This document shows, in pieces, positions 7,428 through 17,128 of a stretch of 64,000 bases of DNA. The stretch's first letter is position 1, and each line of letters starts with the position of its first letter. The DNA comes from DASXRU01 sp033856235. GTDB taxonomy: Bacteria > Acidobacteriota > Blastocatellia > Pyrinomonadales > Pyrinomonadaceae. The stretch is taken from positions 15,377 through 79,376 of the forward strand of contig JAWVFI010000114.1 in NCBI GenBank assembly GCA_033856235.1. The letters are read 5' to 3'. A program made the position numbers and the translations under genes. The notes beneath the pieces are model-generated. The model saw nothing but the letters and a program-made list of their open reading frames with translations, searched no databases and was not told where the DNA came from.

Positions 7428-9890
7428 TTAGCGCGGTTGAACTTGCTCGGAATAAAGTGCCTGGTAAGCCCGATAGTTCGACATAACACGAAAGACGTAG
7501 TCCTTCGATTGCGCAAATCCAATCTCGAGAACGTAGCGGTCAGCTTCGTTTGACCTGGCGCGCGCTATCCAGCGGGCCATGTTATCGTCGCCGCCGTTGT
7601 ACGACGCCGCTACCGCCTGCGGCATCTCGGGAAACCTCTTGAAGAGATTGCTCAGATATTGCGCTCCAAAAAGAATGGAGACGCCCGGGTTGTACAGTTC
7701 CTCGTCGCGGAACCCACGCTTTCCCAGTTGAGTGGCAACCTCGGACGCGGTAGCCGAGATGAACTGCATCAGCCCGCGCGCGGCAGAAGCTGACTTGGCT
7801 TCGGGCAAAAACCCGGATTCCTGGCGCGCTATTGCCAACAGGAAACGCGGATCGACTCCGCGGCGTGGACCGTGAGCCACCAGGGCGGAAGCGTAAGGCG
7901 CTGGATACAAGAGTTGAGCTAGATCGGGCGGCGCCAGAGCCAGCAAATAATCTCGCGGAACGTTCTTCCAAAGGGTCTGCCCGAAACGCATTGCCTGGTT
8001 GGCGTTCCCGCCGCGCATGAAACAAACCGCCAAAGTGTAATCAAGATCTGCAGTTTTAGTTTGCGCAGGCGCTGCTTTTGCAGCTACCGACATTTCGCGA
8101 TACGCCGCCGCCAGTTCGGCCGCTCCTTCGTCATAGAGCCCGAGGAAAAGGAGTTCGTCGGCGAGGCTCTGATGGGACGGTTGAGTGTCTGTTTCGCCTT
8201 CAGCGGCTGGGGGTGCAGTGTTTGAAACGATTTCCTGTCTTCCTAACGGGACGAGGTGGAACACTGGAAACGGATTGTACGCGGGCAGGTTCTGGTAAGC
8301 GCGACGTGTAATTTCAAGCAGCTCGCGGGTAATCGCATCGTCCTCAGTGAGACGAATTGCGGACTGAGCTGTAACGCGGACCAGCTCGTGGTCGCTCCCA
8401 TTCGATGCCTGGCGGATCGCTGCGCGCAGGACTTCCAGCTTCCCTTTAATTAGGCTCTGCTCGTTGGGCTGCTTAGCCAGTCGCCGCAAACGCAGAGTGG
8501 ACTGGGCGCCGTAATATTCGTTTCGGCCGTCTGGTATCGCGAGGTAAGCGTCAACCGCTTCACTCATGCGTCCGAGTTGCTCCAGGGTGTAGGCATGCAT
8601 GAAGGTCAGCTCGCCCTGGCTGGTGCTGCCGGCTGTCTGTGAACCACCGAGGTCGCTTTCGCCTCGCAGCGCCGCGACATCGTCCAGGGCGGCCGCCCAG
8701 TTGCCTTGGCTGAAGTGAATTCGGGCTTGTGAGAAGAGGGCCAACGTTGCGGGCGTCTGTCCGTTGAAACGCTGACGTGTCTGCCTCACCCAATCCAGCG
8801 CTTCGCTATCTCTACCGGCCTCGCGCAGAGCGTCAATCAAATTCAAGTAGGGCCGCTCGGGGTTCGGAGCACCGGGATACCGAGAAATCAAAAGTTGGTA
8901 CGACGCGACGGCTGCGTCCGTCTGTTTCAAGCGATTCTGAGCGCCCGCAATTTGCGCTAGCGCGTCCCTCGCAATAGTTTCCACCGGAGACTTCTGGGCT
9001 CGCTGGAACCAGGTGATTGCTTCGTCGTACCTGGCTTCCTGAAACAGGCCTCGGCCTATTTGAAATTGCGCGTCGGAAACTGAGGCACTTTCAGGGTACT
9101 CAGTAAGCAAAGCTTGATAATGACCGCGGGCCGCCGCAAAGTCGCGATTGAATTGATAAATGGCAGCGCGCCGGAGGTGTTCAGCCTCGGCTAACCGCGG
9201 CGCCCGGCCGTCCTTCTGTCCATCCAATTCGTCGAGAATCCGAACAGCAGCGAGGGAATTATCATCGGGACGCGCCGGATCGGACACCTGGGAAATCAGC
9301 GCATCAAAGGTCTCTCGTGCTGACCGAGTGTCGCCGGCCCCAAGGTGGGCCTTCGCCAGCAGCAGCATCGCGGCACGTGAACTGGAACTAACCTTTGGAG
9401 CGCTGATGGGACTGAGCGCTGCAATCGCGGCCGTATAGTCCCGGCTCTCAAAAAAGCTCTGCCCGAGGCGAAAGACTGCGGCGGCGCGCAGCGAACTGGC
9501 AGGCGAGCCGGTAATTAGACGACGCAGTTGTTCGCGTTCCAGGGTCAGGTTTCCCGTGGCGCGAGCGAACTCAGCGAGGTGCCACAGAGCATACTGGCTG
9601 AGCACAGAATGACGCGCGATTGTTGCCTGGTACGCTGCGCTCGCGGTGACTCGATCGCCGCGCCGTTCGGAGAGACGCGCCAGCAGGTAGTCATAATTGT
9701 TCGACGCGAATACCGACGGGTCGGTTCTTCGCAGCGTCTGCAGTTCGGTTAACGCGCCCGGCATATCGCTACGCAGCACGGCGGCATCGATCCGCTGTTT
9801 GGATTCGCGCACGTCCTGCGCGTAGATGGTAAAACAGCCAGCTAGCACGAGCGCGCCTAAGAAAATTACCCGTCCACCTTGTCCGTTCAT
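7428..9890 (-). CDS. soluble lytic murein transglycosylase with TPR solenoid
   Basis: An 820-residue periplasmic protein: signal peptide at residues 1-24 (cleavage after IYA), a long alpha-helical TPR-like solenoid of about residues 30-650 (repeated AxFRLGQSFFE / DAQFQIGRGLFQEARYDEAITWF units), and a C-terminal SLT (GH23) domain. The catalytic glutamate is about Glu691 in ARQESGF, supported by GLMQFISATA, YNP and AVAASYNGG motifs. It cleaves peptidoglycan glycan strands with formation of 1,6-anhydro ends, as in E. coli Slt70, whose U-shaped superhelix it resembles but exceeds in length. The start is the ATG before GQGGRVIFLGALVLAG. The SCO-type gene follows after 17 bp. Confidence 0.92.
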   Translation of the reverse strand: MNGQGGRVIFLGALVLAGCFTIYAQDVRESKQRIDAAVLRSDMPGALTELQTLRRTDPSVFASNNYDYLLARLSERRGDRVTASAAYQATIARHSVLSQYALWHLAEFARATGNLTLEREQLRRLITGSPASSLRAAAVFRLGQSFFESRDYTAAIAALSPISAPKVSSSSRAAMLLLAKAHLGAGDTRSARETFDALISQVSDPARPDDNSLAAVRILDELDGQKDGRAPRLAEAEHLRRAAIYQFNRDFAAARGHYQALLTEYPESASVSDAQFQIGRGLFQEARYDEAITWFQRAQKSPVETIARDALAQIAGAQNRLKQTDAAVASYQLLISRYPGAPNPERPYLNLIDALREAGRDSEALDWVRQTRQRFNGQTPATLALFSQARIHFSQGNWAAALDDVAALRGESDLGGSQTAGSTSQGELTFMHAYTLEQLGRMSEAVDAYLAIPDGRNEYYGAQSTLRLRRLAKQPNEQSLIKGKLEVLRAAIRQASNGSDHELVRVTAQSAIRLTEDDAITRELLEITRRAYQNLPAYNPFPVFHLVPLGRQEIVSNTAPPAAEGETDTQPSHQSLADELLFLGLYDEGAAELAAAYREMSVAAKAAPAQTKTADLDYTLAVCFMRGGNANQAMRFGQTLWKNVPRDYLLALAPPDLAQLLYPAPYASALVAHGPRRGVDPRFLLAIARQESGFLPEAKSASAARGLMQFISATASEVATQLGKRGFRDEELYNPGVSILFGAQYLSNLFKRFPEMPQAVAASYNGGDDNMARWIARARSNEADRYVLEIGFAQSKDYVFRVMSNYRAYQALYSEQVQPR

Positions 9891-9978
9891 GAAGCGAAAT
9901 TACCATGGTCAGTGCTTTCCGCGATAGCAGAGGACGAGTTGTCTGATCAGTTTCCACGAGACAACGCTGGCAACTTTT

Positions 9979-10013
9979 GCGGGCGGGACGCCCGCGGTCC
10001 CAGTGAAGAGCTT
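9979..10013. repeat. unpaired family D word (Slt-folD spacer)
   Basis: GCGGGCGGGACGCCCGCGGT and the bases that follow (9979-10013) repeat, essentially base for base, the right arm of element D2 at 57930, about 48 kb away. It contains an internal GCGGGCG..CGCCCGC palindrome. No inverted mate is visible in this 271-bp divergent gap, so this is a half-element. The rest of the gap shows no gene. Confidence 0.75.
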
Positions 10014-10161
10014 GAGTGGGCCAACCAAACTGAGCTAAGACCTAACCCGGCATATAGAAAGCGCTATCGGTTTCGCATCGCTCGGTGTACCCTATCGTCG
10101 TTGCAGCGGCTAGACTTTTCAAATCTGGACTATTTCAAAATACGTACTCGACAGATTCTCT

Positions 10162-11112
10162 ATGAGCACAGCACCGCCCCAAACGACGAAAGCCAAACTG
10201 CTGGACGGGCGAGCAGTCGCCGAAGAAATCAAGAGTGAAGTGAAGCAGGATGCGGCGCGCCTCTGGCAGGATCATCAGGTGCAGCCTTGCCTGGTGGCGG
10301 TGCGCGTCGGTGACGATCCCGCCTCTGAAGTTTATGTGCGCAACAAAGTGCGGGCCTTTGAAGAGCTGGGGATGCGCTCTGAACACCAGGCGCTGGACGC
10401 CGCCACGACTACGGCTCGACTGGTGCGTTTGCTCGAGACGCTCAATGCGCGGGATGACGTTGATGGCATCCTGGTGCAATTGCCGTTGCCGAAGGCAATC
10501 GATGAAGCAACGATAATCGAAGCCGTGGACGCGACCAAAGACGTCGATGGATTCCATCCGGCGAATGTGGGACTGCTGGCGATGGGACGTCCCCGGTTTG
10601 TTCCCTGCACACCTGCCGGAGTGATTGCTTTGTTGCAACGCAGCGGCATCCCCATTGAAGGCAGGAATGCATGTGTCGTCGGGCGCAGCCAGATTGTAGG
10701 AAGGCCGGTGGCGCAGCTTCTGTTGCAGCGCGACGCGACCGTAACCGTTTGCCATTCGCGAACTCGGGATCTGGCGACGGTAACGCGGCAGGCTGATATC
10801 TTGATCGCCGCCATCGGCAGGCCGGGCTTTATCAAAGGTGAACACATCAAACCGGGGGCAACCGTGGTAGACGTGGGCATCAATCGCATCAGCGACTCCG
10901 ATGCCGCTCGCAATCTGTTTGGAGCCGAAGCCGAAGACCGGATTGCGGCGATTGAAAAGCGCGGTTACACCCTGGTTGGCGATGTGCATCCCGCAGAAGC
11001 TGACCAGATTGCGGGGTGGAGAACTCCAGTTCCGGGGGGAGTCGGACCGCTAACCGTCGCGATGCTGTTGCGAAATACTGTGCAAGCAGCCCGCTGGCGC
11101 CGCGGCTTGTAG
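10162..11112 (+). CDS. folD: bifunctional methylene-THF dehydrogenase / methenyl-THF cyclohydrolase (FolD)
   Basis: A 316-residue cytoplasmic enzyme that interconverts 5,10-methylene-, 5,10-methenyl- and 10-formyl-tetrahydrofolate with NADP. The catalytic Tyr58-Lys62 pair (YVRNK), the signature GILVQLPLP, the DVDGFHP motif and the Rossmann motif CVVGRSQIVGRPVAQLL are all present, as is the closing PVPGGVGPLTVAMLL. An extra stretch of about 15 residues (SDSDAARNLFGAEAEDRI region) lies between the last Rossmann strand and GDVHPAEA and makes it slightly longer than typical FolD. It is followed by a palindromic spacer and coaE. Confidence 0.97.
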   Translation: MSTAPPQTTKAKLLDGRAVAEEIKSEVKQDAARLWQDHQVQPCLVAVRVGDDPASEVYVRNKVRAFEELGMRSEHQALDAATTTARLVRLLETLNARDDVDGILVQLPLPKAIDEATIIEAVDATKDVDGFHPANVGLLAMGRPRFVPCTPAGVIALLQRSGIPIEGRNACVVGRSQIVGRPVAQLLLQRDATVTVCHSRTRDLATVTRQADILIAAIGRPGFIKGEHIKPGATVVDVGINRISDSDAARNLFGAEAEDRIAAIEKRGYTLVGDVHPAEADQIAGWRTPVPGGVGPLTVAMLLRNTVQAARWRRGL

Positions 11113-11137
11113 GGCAGGCAGGAATTCCTGTCCTACT
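11110..11137. repeat. family B palindrome, single unit (folD-coaE spacer)
   Basis: An imperfect palindrome centred on GGCAGGAATTCCTGTCC with TAGG/CCTA handles. It shares the CAGGNATTCCTG core with element B1 at 13816. It fills the gap between codirectional folD and coaE and ends 6 bp before the coaE ATG, where no Shine-Dalgarno sequence is visible. Confidence 0.7.
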
Positions 11138-11143
11138 ATTACG

Positions 11144-11767
11144 ATGTTGAAGATTGGATTGACCGGCTCGATTGCCGTGGGGAAGTCTTTCGTGCTCGGC
11201 GTGCTCGCGGAGTTGGGTTGCCGCGTGCTCGATGCGGATAAGACGGCGCGCGAAGCAGTTGCCCCAGGAACACCGGGACTGGACGCAGTCGTACGGGAAT
11301 TCGGAACCGAGATCCTGCAAGCAGACGGCAACCTCGATCGCCCAAAGTTAGGTGCAAAAGTTTTCGCCGACGAAAGCCTGCGGCTGCGCCTGAACTCGAT
11401 CCTGCATCCCTTCATCTTTGCGAAACAGGACGAGCAGCTGCGTCGTTGGGAGCAGGAGGATCCGAAAGGCATCGCAGTAGTAGATGCGGCCCTGATGATT
11501 GAATCGGGAGGCTACCGGCGCTTCGACAAACTGATCGTGGTCCATTGCCGCCCTGAAATTCAGCTCCAGCGTTTGCTGGCGCGTGATGGGCTGACTCCGG
11601 AAGCAGCCCATCAACGCATTGCGGCGCAAATGTCCCAGGAGGACAAGAAGCGCCATGCGGATTACTTGATCGATACTTCTGAAGGTTTTGATTCGGCCCG
11701 CGGGCAGACTGAGGCCGTCTTTCGCGAGCTTCAGGGCTTAGCGGGAATCCAGGTCGGAACGTTTTAA
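11144..11767 (+). CDS. coaE: dephospho-CoA kinase (CoaE)
   Basis: A 207-residue P-loop kinase that phosphorylates the 3'-OH of dephospho-CoA, the last step of coenzyme A synthesis. The Walker A motif is GSIAVGKS (residues 8-15). DADKTARE carries the conserved Asp and Arg that bind substrate, and the LID and CoA domain motifs (RLLARDGLTPEAAHQRIAAQ, ADYLIDTS) are clear. The length is normal. There is no evident ribosome-binding site; the start lies right after a palindromic repeat. Confidence 0.95.
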   Translation: MLKIGLTGSIAVGKSFVLGVLAELGCRVLDADKTAREAVAPGTPGLDAVVREFGTEILQADGNLDRPKLGAKVFADESLRLRLNSILHPFIFAKQDEQLRRWEQEDPKGIAVVDAALMIESGGYRRFDKLIVVHCRPEIQLQRLLARDGLTPEAAHQRIAAQMSQEDKKRHADYLIDTSEGFDSARGQTEAVFRELQGLAGIQVGTF

Positions 11768-11829
11768 GTGCGCGGGAAGCGCATGGCTGGTCTATAATCC
11801 GCGCCAGATCACGAGAAGGGAGCAGATTC

Positions 11830-13815
11830 ATGAAGATTAGGCTCGATAACAAACTTCAGCTTACGGCCTTACTTCTTGTGACTGCGCTCGCTTTGGCAGG
11901 ATGCGCTGCCTCAGCCCGTAACGAGGTGTTCTTCGGCAAGACTGCGCCGCCGGAACGCAACATTCTGCGCTACGTTACCGGCGATGAGCCGGAATCGCTT
12001 GATCCTCCCGTCAGCACGGGACAGCCAGAAGCCCGGATTTATATGGCCATGTTCGAAGGATTGGTCGAATACGATCCGAAGACGATGGAGCCCATTCCGG
12101 CGATCGCGGAGCGTTGGGAAGCGAACAACGATTATTCAGAGTTGGTTTTTCACTTGCGCCGGAATGCTCGATGGTCCAACGGCGATCCCGTAACCACCAA
12201 AGACTTCCTCTATAGCATACGGCGCGGCCTGTCGCCTGAGTTTGCCTCGCGCAATGCCTATCTCGCTTACTACATCAAGTATGCCCAGGCTTATGGCACG
12301 GCAGAAGTGTTCGTTCGCGATCCCAAAACGAACAGTTTCCTGGTTGCCGCTGATTTTGAGGAACCGCTGCCGGATGGCACGACACCACCTACGTCTCTGA
12401 CGCAGAAGCCGATTTCAGTGGACAGTGAATACCGGGCGACAACTGAGGAGCCCAAGCCGGATCCTGACACTCCCTTTCACCAGTTTATTCATGCGCCGCA
12501 AAGGTTGACGCTACCTGGCGATGAAAAGCAGCGGACCAAACTCTTGCAAGCCAATGCCAAACTAAAAGCTGCGGTAGCTGACAAAGAGTTCGTGAAGGTG
12601 ACGGCCGAAGATGTTGGTCTCGAGGCCATCGATGATTACACCGTAAGAATCACCCTGGCCCAGTCAGCGCCTTATTTCACCGGACTATTGGCGCATCAAT
12701 TCTTTCGCTTTGTGCCCCGCCAGGCCATTGAGAAATTTGGTAACAATTGGACGCAACCGGAACACATCATTACCTGCGGGCCTTTCCGGCTGAAGAGCTG
12801 GCGGCCCTATGACTCGATCGTCGTGGAGCGCGATCCCATGTATTGGGACGCGGCTAACGTGAAACTCGATGAAATCCACTTCTATCCCATGACCGAGAAC
12901 CCCTCGATCATGAACCTGTACAAAGTAGGCGAGGTTGACGCGGTCCTCAATCATACCGTTCCCGTCGCCTGGCTCGACGTCGTCAGAGGGAAAAAAGATT
13001 ACATGGATGCGGTGGAGGCAGGGATCGACTATATCCAGATAAATGTAACCAAGCCGCCGATGACTGATGTGCGCGTGCGCAAGGCTTTCAACCAGGCGAT
13101 CGACAAGGCGGCCTGGGCCTCGTGGCGCAGAATAGTTAAGCCGCTGACGGCATTCACGCCCACGGGAATCTTCAAGGGTTATCCGCAACCGCAGGGCGAT
13201 CAGTTTGACCCGGCCCGAGCTCGCCAGTTACTGGCTGAGGCCGGGTACGCGGTGACTGAGAAAAAGGGCGGCGGGTTTGAGTGTCCGAGTTTTCCCATCA
13301 GTCAGGTGGAATTGATGTATAACACGCAGGGCGCAAACAAGGACCTGGCTGAATTCATGCAGGCGCAGTGGAAACAAAACCTGGGCGTGACTGTGCCGCT
13401 GCGGAACATGGAGACCAAGACCTTTCTGGCCGCGCGATCCAAACTTGAATACAAAGGCTTCGCGCGCGCTGGCTGGTCGGCTGACTACATGGATCCTTTT
13501 ACTTTTCTGAGCTTGTTCTATACCGGCGGTGAGAGTGGCACGGGATGGAGTGACCCTAAATTTGTGGCCATGGTTGATGAGGCAAATCGCACGCTGGATC
13601 CGCATAAGCGATTCGAATTACTGGCGCTGGCGGAGAAGTTCATGCTCGACGCGCAGCCCGTGATTCCGCTCGATACCGCGGCCGTCAACTGGGTCAAAAA
13701 GCCTTACGTCAAAGGCATGTATCCCAACCCGGGATCGTTATTCGCATGGAAGTATGTGTACATCGAGCGTGATCCTGCAAAGTGGGATTACGCAACCCCG
13801 AGTCTCGCTGAATAG
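11830..13815 (+). CDS. peptide ABC transporter substrate-binding lipoprotein (OppA/DppA family)
   Basis: A 661-residue exported lipoprotein (lipobox LAGC, Cys25) of solute-binding family 5. It begins after the lipobox with EPESLDPPVSTGQPEARIYMAMFEGLVEYDP, the family signature, and continues with typical segments (FHLRRNARWSNGDPVTTKDF, TCGPFRLKSWRPYDSIVVERDPMYW, VRVRKAFNQAIDK). It should capture peptides in the periplasm and present them to the permeases encoded next. It is longer than most family members because of an insert of roughly 90 residues at about residues 140-235, rich in Pro, Asp and Lys. GAGAAGGGAGCAG precedes the ATG as ribosome-binding site. Confidence 0.93.
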   Translation: MKIRLDNKLQLTALLLVTALALAGCAASARNEVFFGKTAPPERNILRYVTGDEPESLDPPVSTGQPEARIYMAMFEGLVEYDPKTMEPIPAIAERWEANNDYSELVFHLRRNARWSNGDPVTTKDFLYSIRRGLSPEFASRNAYLAYYIKYAQAYGTAEVFVRDPKTNSFLVAADFEEPLPDGTTPPTSLTQKPISVDSEYRATTEEPKPDPDTPFHQFIHAPQRLTLPGDEKQRTKLLQANAKLKAAVADKEFVKVTAEDVGLEAIDDYTVRITLAQSAPYFTGLLAHQFFRFVPRQAIEKFGNNWTQPEHIITCGPFRLKSWRPYDSIVVERDPMYWDAANVKLDEIHFYPMTENPSIMNLYKVGEVDAVLNHTVPVAWLDVVRGKKDYMDAVEAGIDYIQINVTKPPMTDVRVRKAFNQAIDKAAWASWRRIVKPLTAFTPTGIFKGYPQPQGDQFDPARARQLLAEAGYAVTEKKGGGFECPSFPISQVELMYNTQGANKDLAEFMQAQWKQNLGVTVPLRNMETKTFLAARSKLEYKGFARAGWSADYMDPFTFLSLFYTGGESGTGWSDPKFVAMVDEANRTLDPHKRFELLALAEKFMLDAQPVIPLDTAAVNWVKKPYVKGMYPNPGSLFAWKYVYIERDPAKWDYATPSLAE

Positions 13816-13911
13816 GTAGGACAGGCATTCCTGCCTGTCCCATGTTCGCTCAGAAGCCCGAAAGCAAAGGCTGGTCGGTTCAAAAAGGACAGGCAGGAAT
13901 GCCTGTCTTAC
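13816..13911. repeat. paired-palindrome element B1 (binding protein-permease spacer)
   Basis: A palindromic word with core CAGGCATTCCTGCCTG (13816-13840) is followed after 46 bp by its inverted copy (13887-13911); 24 of 25 positions match. It separates the first two genes of the peptide transporter operon and ends 8 bp before the permease ATG. Confidence 0.85.
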
Positions 13912-13919
13912 TAAACACG

Positions 13920-14840
13920 ATGCTTCGCTTCATCATCCGCCGTCTCATCATAACCATCCCGACGATTCTGGTTGTCATCACCCTCACGTGGGGCTTGGTG
14001 CGCCTGGCGCCGGGAAACTTCTATTCGGGTGAGAAGCGGCTCCCGCCGGCAATCGAGAAAAATATTCGCGCCAAGTACGGTCTGGATAAGCCCTGGTACG
14101 AGCAGTATGGATTGGCGATGCGCCAGATTGTTACTTTGGACTTCGGCACTTCCTTGAAGTACGAAGGTCAATCCGTCAGAGCAATCATCGCAAGATCCCT
14201 GCCCGTCTCCGCCAGCATCGGAATCCTTGCCTACCTGCTGGCGTTGATTGTTGGCGTCACCGCGGGATCAATCGCCGCGCTGAAGCAAAACTCACTGACC
14301 GACTATGGGTCTATGGCCGTTGCCATGCTGGGCATTTCGGTCCCGAACTTTGTGCTCGGCCCAGTTTTGGTATTGCTGTTTTCATTGACGCTCTACTGGT
14401 TACCTCCCTCGCGCTGGGGTGGTTTTCCCAGCCGCAATCTAATCCTGCCAGTGCTTACTCTGTCGGCGCTCTACATGGCTTACATCGCGCGCCTGACACG
14501 AGCCGGCATGCTGGAGGTGTTGCGCTCAGATTACATCCGCACCGCGCGCGCAAAGGGGTTAACTGAGCGGGCGGTGGTGATGAGGCATGCGTTGCGCGGC
14601 GGCTTAATGCCGGTGGTCTCATTTACCGGGCCGGCCTTGGCGTTTCTGTTGACGGGAACGGTGGTGGTGGAACGAATCTTCGCGCTGCCTGGACTGGGAA
14701 ACTATTTTATTCAGGCCTCATTGAATCGAGACGAGCCGCTGATAATCGGCATAGTTGCTTTCATCGCCATCACTTTGCTGTTGATGAATTTGGTGGTTGA
14801 TGTTGTTTACGCTTACTTGGATCCCCGGGTCAGGTATTGA
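13920..14840 (+). CDS. peptide ABC transporter permease (DppB/OppB family)
   Basis: A 306-residue inner-membrane permease with six predicted helices, beginning MLRFIIRRLIITIPTILVVITLTWGL, the classic DppB/OppB N-terminus. The EAA-loop motif for ATPase docking is near RTARAKGLTERAVVMRHALRGG. The reading frame is open back to 13842, but that part encodes the upstream palindromic repeat, so the ATG at 13920 is chosen. With the adjacent second permease it forms the translocation pore of a peptide importer. No Shine-Dalgarno sequence is apparent. Confidence 0.93.
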   Translation: MLRFIIRRLIITIPTILVVITLTWGLVRLAPGNFYSGEKRLPPAIEKNIRAKYGLDKPWYEQYGLAMRQIVTLDFGTSLKYEGQSVRAIIARSLPVSASIGILAYLLALIVGVTAGSIAALKQNSLTDYGSMAVAMLGISVPNFVLGPVLVLLFSLTLYWLPPSRWGGFPSRNLILPVLTLSALYMAYIARLTRAGMLEVLRSDYIRTARAKGLTERAVVMRHALRGGLMPVVSFTGPALAFLLTGTVVVERIFALPGLGNYFIQASLNRDEPLIIGIVAFIAITLLLMNLVVDVVYAYLDPRVRY

Positions 14841-14848
14841 TTGACTGC

Positions 14849-15940
14849 ATGAACGAAGACAAGCCAATAGACAGCAGTGAACCTTCCGCCGACGAACCGG
14901 CGCTGACGCCTTTGGGAACGGTATCCGAACCGCCCATTCGTCATCGCCACGGCGACATGATCCATACCTCGCCTGAACTCGCCGTGGGTGAGGGCGATGT
15001 GCGATCCGCTGAGCGCGGAGAGTTCGTGACCGGGACTTCTCTGTGGAAAGATGCCCGCCGCCGCCTTTTCAGAAACAAGCTTGCGGTATTTGGCATTGTG
15101 GTGGTGGTGGTCATTACGCTGGCATCGCTGACTGGCCCTTATCTCATCAAGAAAATCGCCGGCTTCACCCCTGACTATATTCCCACCAACGATGTTCGGC
15201 TGATCAAATCCTTTCCCCCATTCACCGCGCCCGATGGCTCTTTTTCCTGGACCCATCCGATGGGCACTGACAACGCGGGACGCGACCAGTTTGCCCGAGT
15301 ACTGCAGGGCGGACAGATTTCTTTGCTGGTAGGAATTATTTCAACCCTGGTCTCGCTGCTCATCGGCGTGGGCTACGGCGCAATTTCCGGATACCTCGGA
15401 GGGCGGGTCGATAATCTCATGATGCGGCTGGTGGATGTACTCTATTCGCTCCCGTACATCATCCTGGTCATTGTCTTGCTGGCGATGTTTCGCAGCAGCA
15501 CGCCGATTGGCCAACTCGTGTTGCTCTTCATAGCCCTGGGATCGGTTTCCTGGTTAACGATGGCGCGCATCGTGCGCGGCCAGGTGCTGTCGCTCAAGAA
15601 CCAGGAGTTTGTCCTCGCGGCTCGGGCCACAGGCGTGTCGACGCCCCGGATCATCTTCCGGCATCTGGTGCCGAATGCGTTGGGACCGGTCATAATTTAT
15701 GCCACGTTAACGATCCCGTCGGTGATGTTAAGTGAGGCCTTCCTTTCCTTTTTGGGATTGGGAGTGCAACCGCCGTATGCGTCGTGGGGCAGTCTGGCCG
15801 CGGACGGAATTCAGAACATTGCGATCTTTCCATGGCAACTGATTTTCCCCGGCGTGACGATGGCCTTGATGCTTTTCTCGCTGAACTTTCTCGGGGACGG
15901 ATTACGGGATGCGCTGGATCCGCAGATGCGGAAGGAGTGA
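14849..15940 (+). CDS. peptide ABC transporter permease (DppC/OppC family)
   Basis: A 363-residue permease, longer than E. coli DppC (about 300) because of a hydrophilic N-terminal region of roughly 65 residues rich in Glu, Pro and Ser. Six helices follow, with the OppC motif FRNKLAVFGIVVVVVI for the first, the periplasmic HPMGTDNAGRDQFARVLQG signature and the EAA loop LAARATGVSTPRIIFRHLVPNALGPV. The frame also allows a TTG start at 14837 that would overlap the previous stop; the ATG at 14849 is preferred, though neither has a clear ribosome-binding site. Partner of the preceding permease. Confidence 0.93.
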   Translation: MNEDKPIDSSEPSADEPALTPLGTVSEPPIRHRHGDMIHTSPELAVGEGDVRSAERGEFVTGTSLWKDARRRLFRNKLAVFGIVVVVVITLASLTGPYLIKKIAGFTPDYIPTNDVRLIKSFPPFTAPDGSFSWTHPMGTDNAGRDQFARVLQGGQISLLVGIISTLVSLLIGVGYGAISGYLGGRVDNLMMRLVDVLYSLPYIILVIVLLAMFRSSTPIGQLVLLFIALGSVSWLTMARIVRGQVLSLKNQEFVLAARATGVSTPRIIFRHLVPNALGPVIIYATLTIPSVMLSEAFLSFLGLGVQPPYASWGSLAADGIQNIAIFPWQLIFPGVTMALMLFSLNFLGDGLRDALDPQMRKE

Positions 15941-15950
15941 CTCTTAAATA

Positions 15951-15974
15951 TGAGATCTCAGATCTGAGATCTCA
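15951..15974. repeat. perfect 24-bp palindrome E1 (permease-ATPase spacer)
   Basis: TGAGATCTCAGA followed directly by its exact reverse complement gives a perfect, loopless 24-bp palindrome in the 150-bp gap between codirectional transporter genes. The same GATCTCA/AGATTT vocabulary occurs at 40197-40244. It could be a binding site for a dimeric protein or a cruciform. No known operator was recognised. Confidence 0.8.
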
Positions 15975-16090
15975 AACCGGAGAATCCCGGATTTACGATA
16001 GGTCGTAACTGCATCGGAGGACTGAGCCATTTGCTTAGCGGGTGAATCGCAAAAGCCCAGGGAGCGAAAGCCAGAACCTAAAGAACGAGC

Positions 16091-17124
<1,034 letters not shown>

Positions 17125-17128
<4 letters not shown>

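Noticed and set aside
7582..8025. Long alternative-frame ORFs inside the transglycosylase, cytochrome and kinase genes
   Set aside because: They lie inside clearly conserved coding sequence, show biased Arg/Ser/Pro composition and no domain; treated as shadows.
13842..13919. Extended N-terminus of the first permease
   Set aside because: The open frame upstream of 13920 is the palindromic repeat B1; the conserved protein begins at MLRFIIRR.
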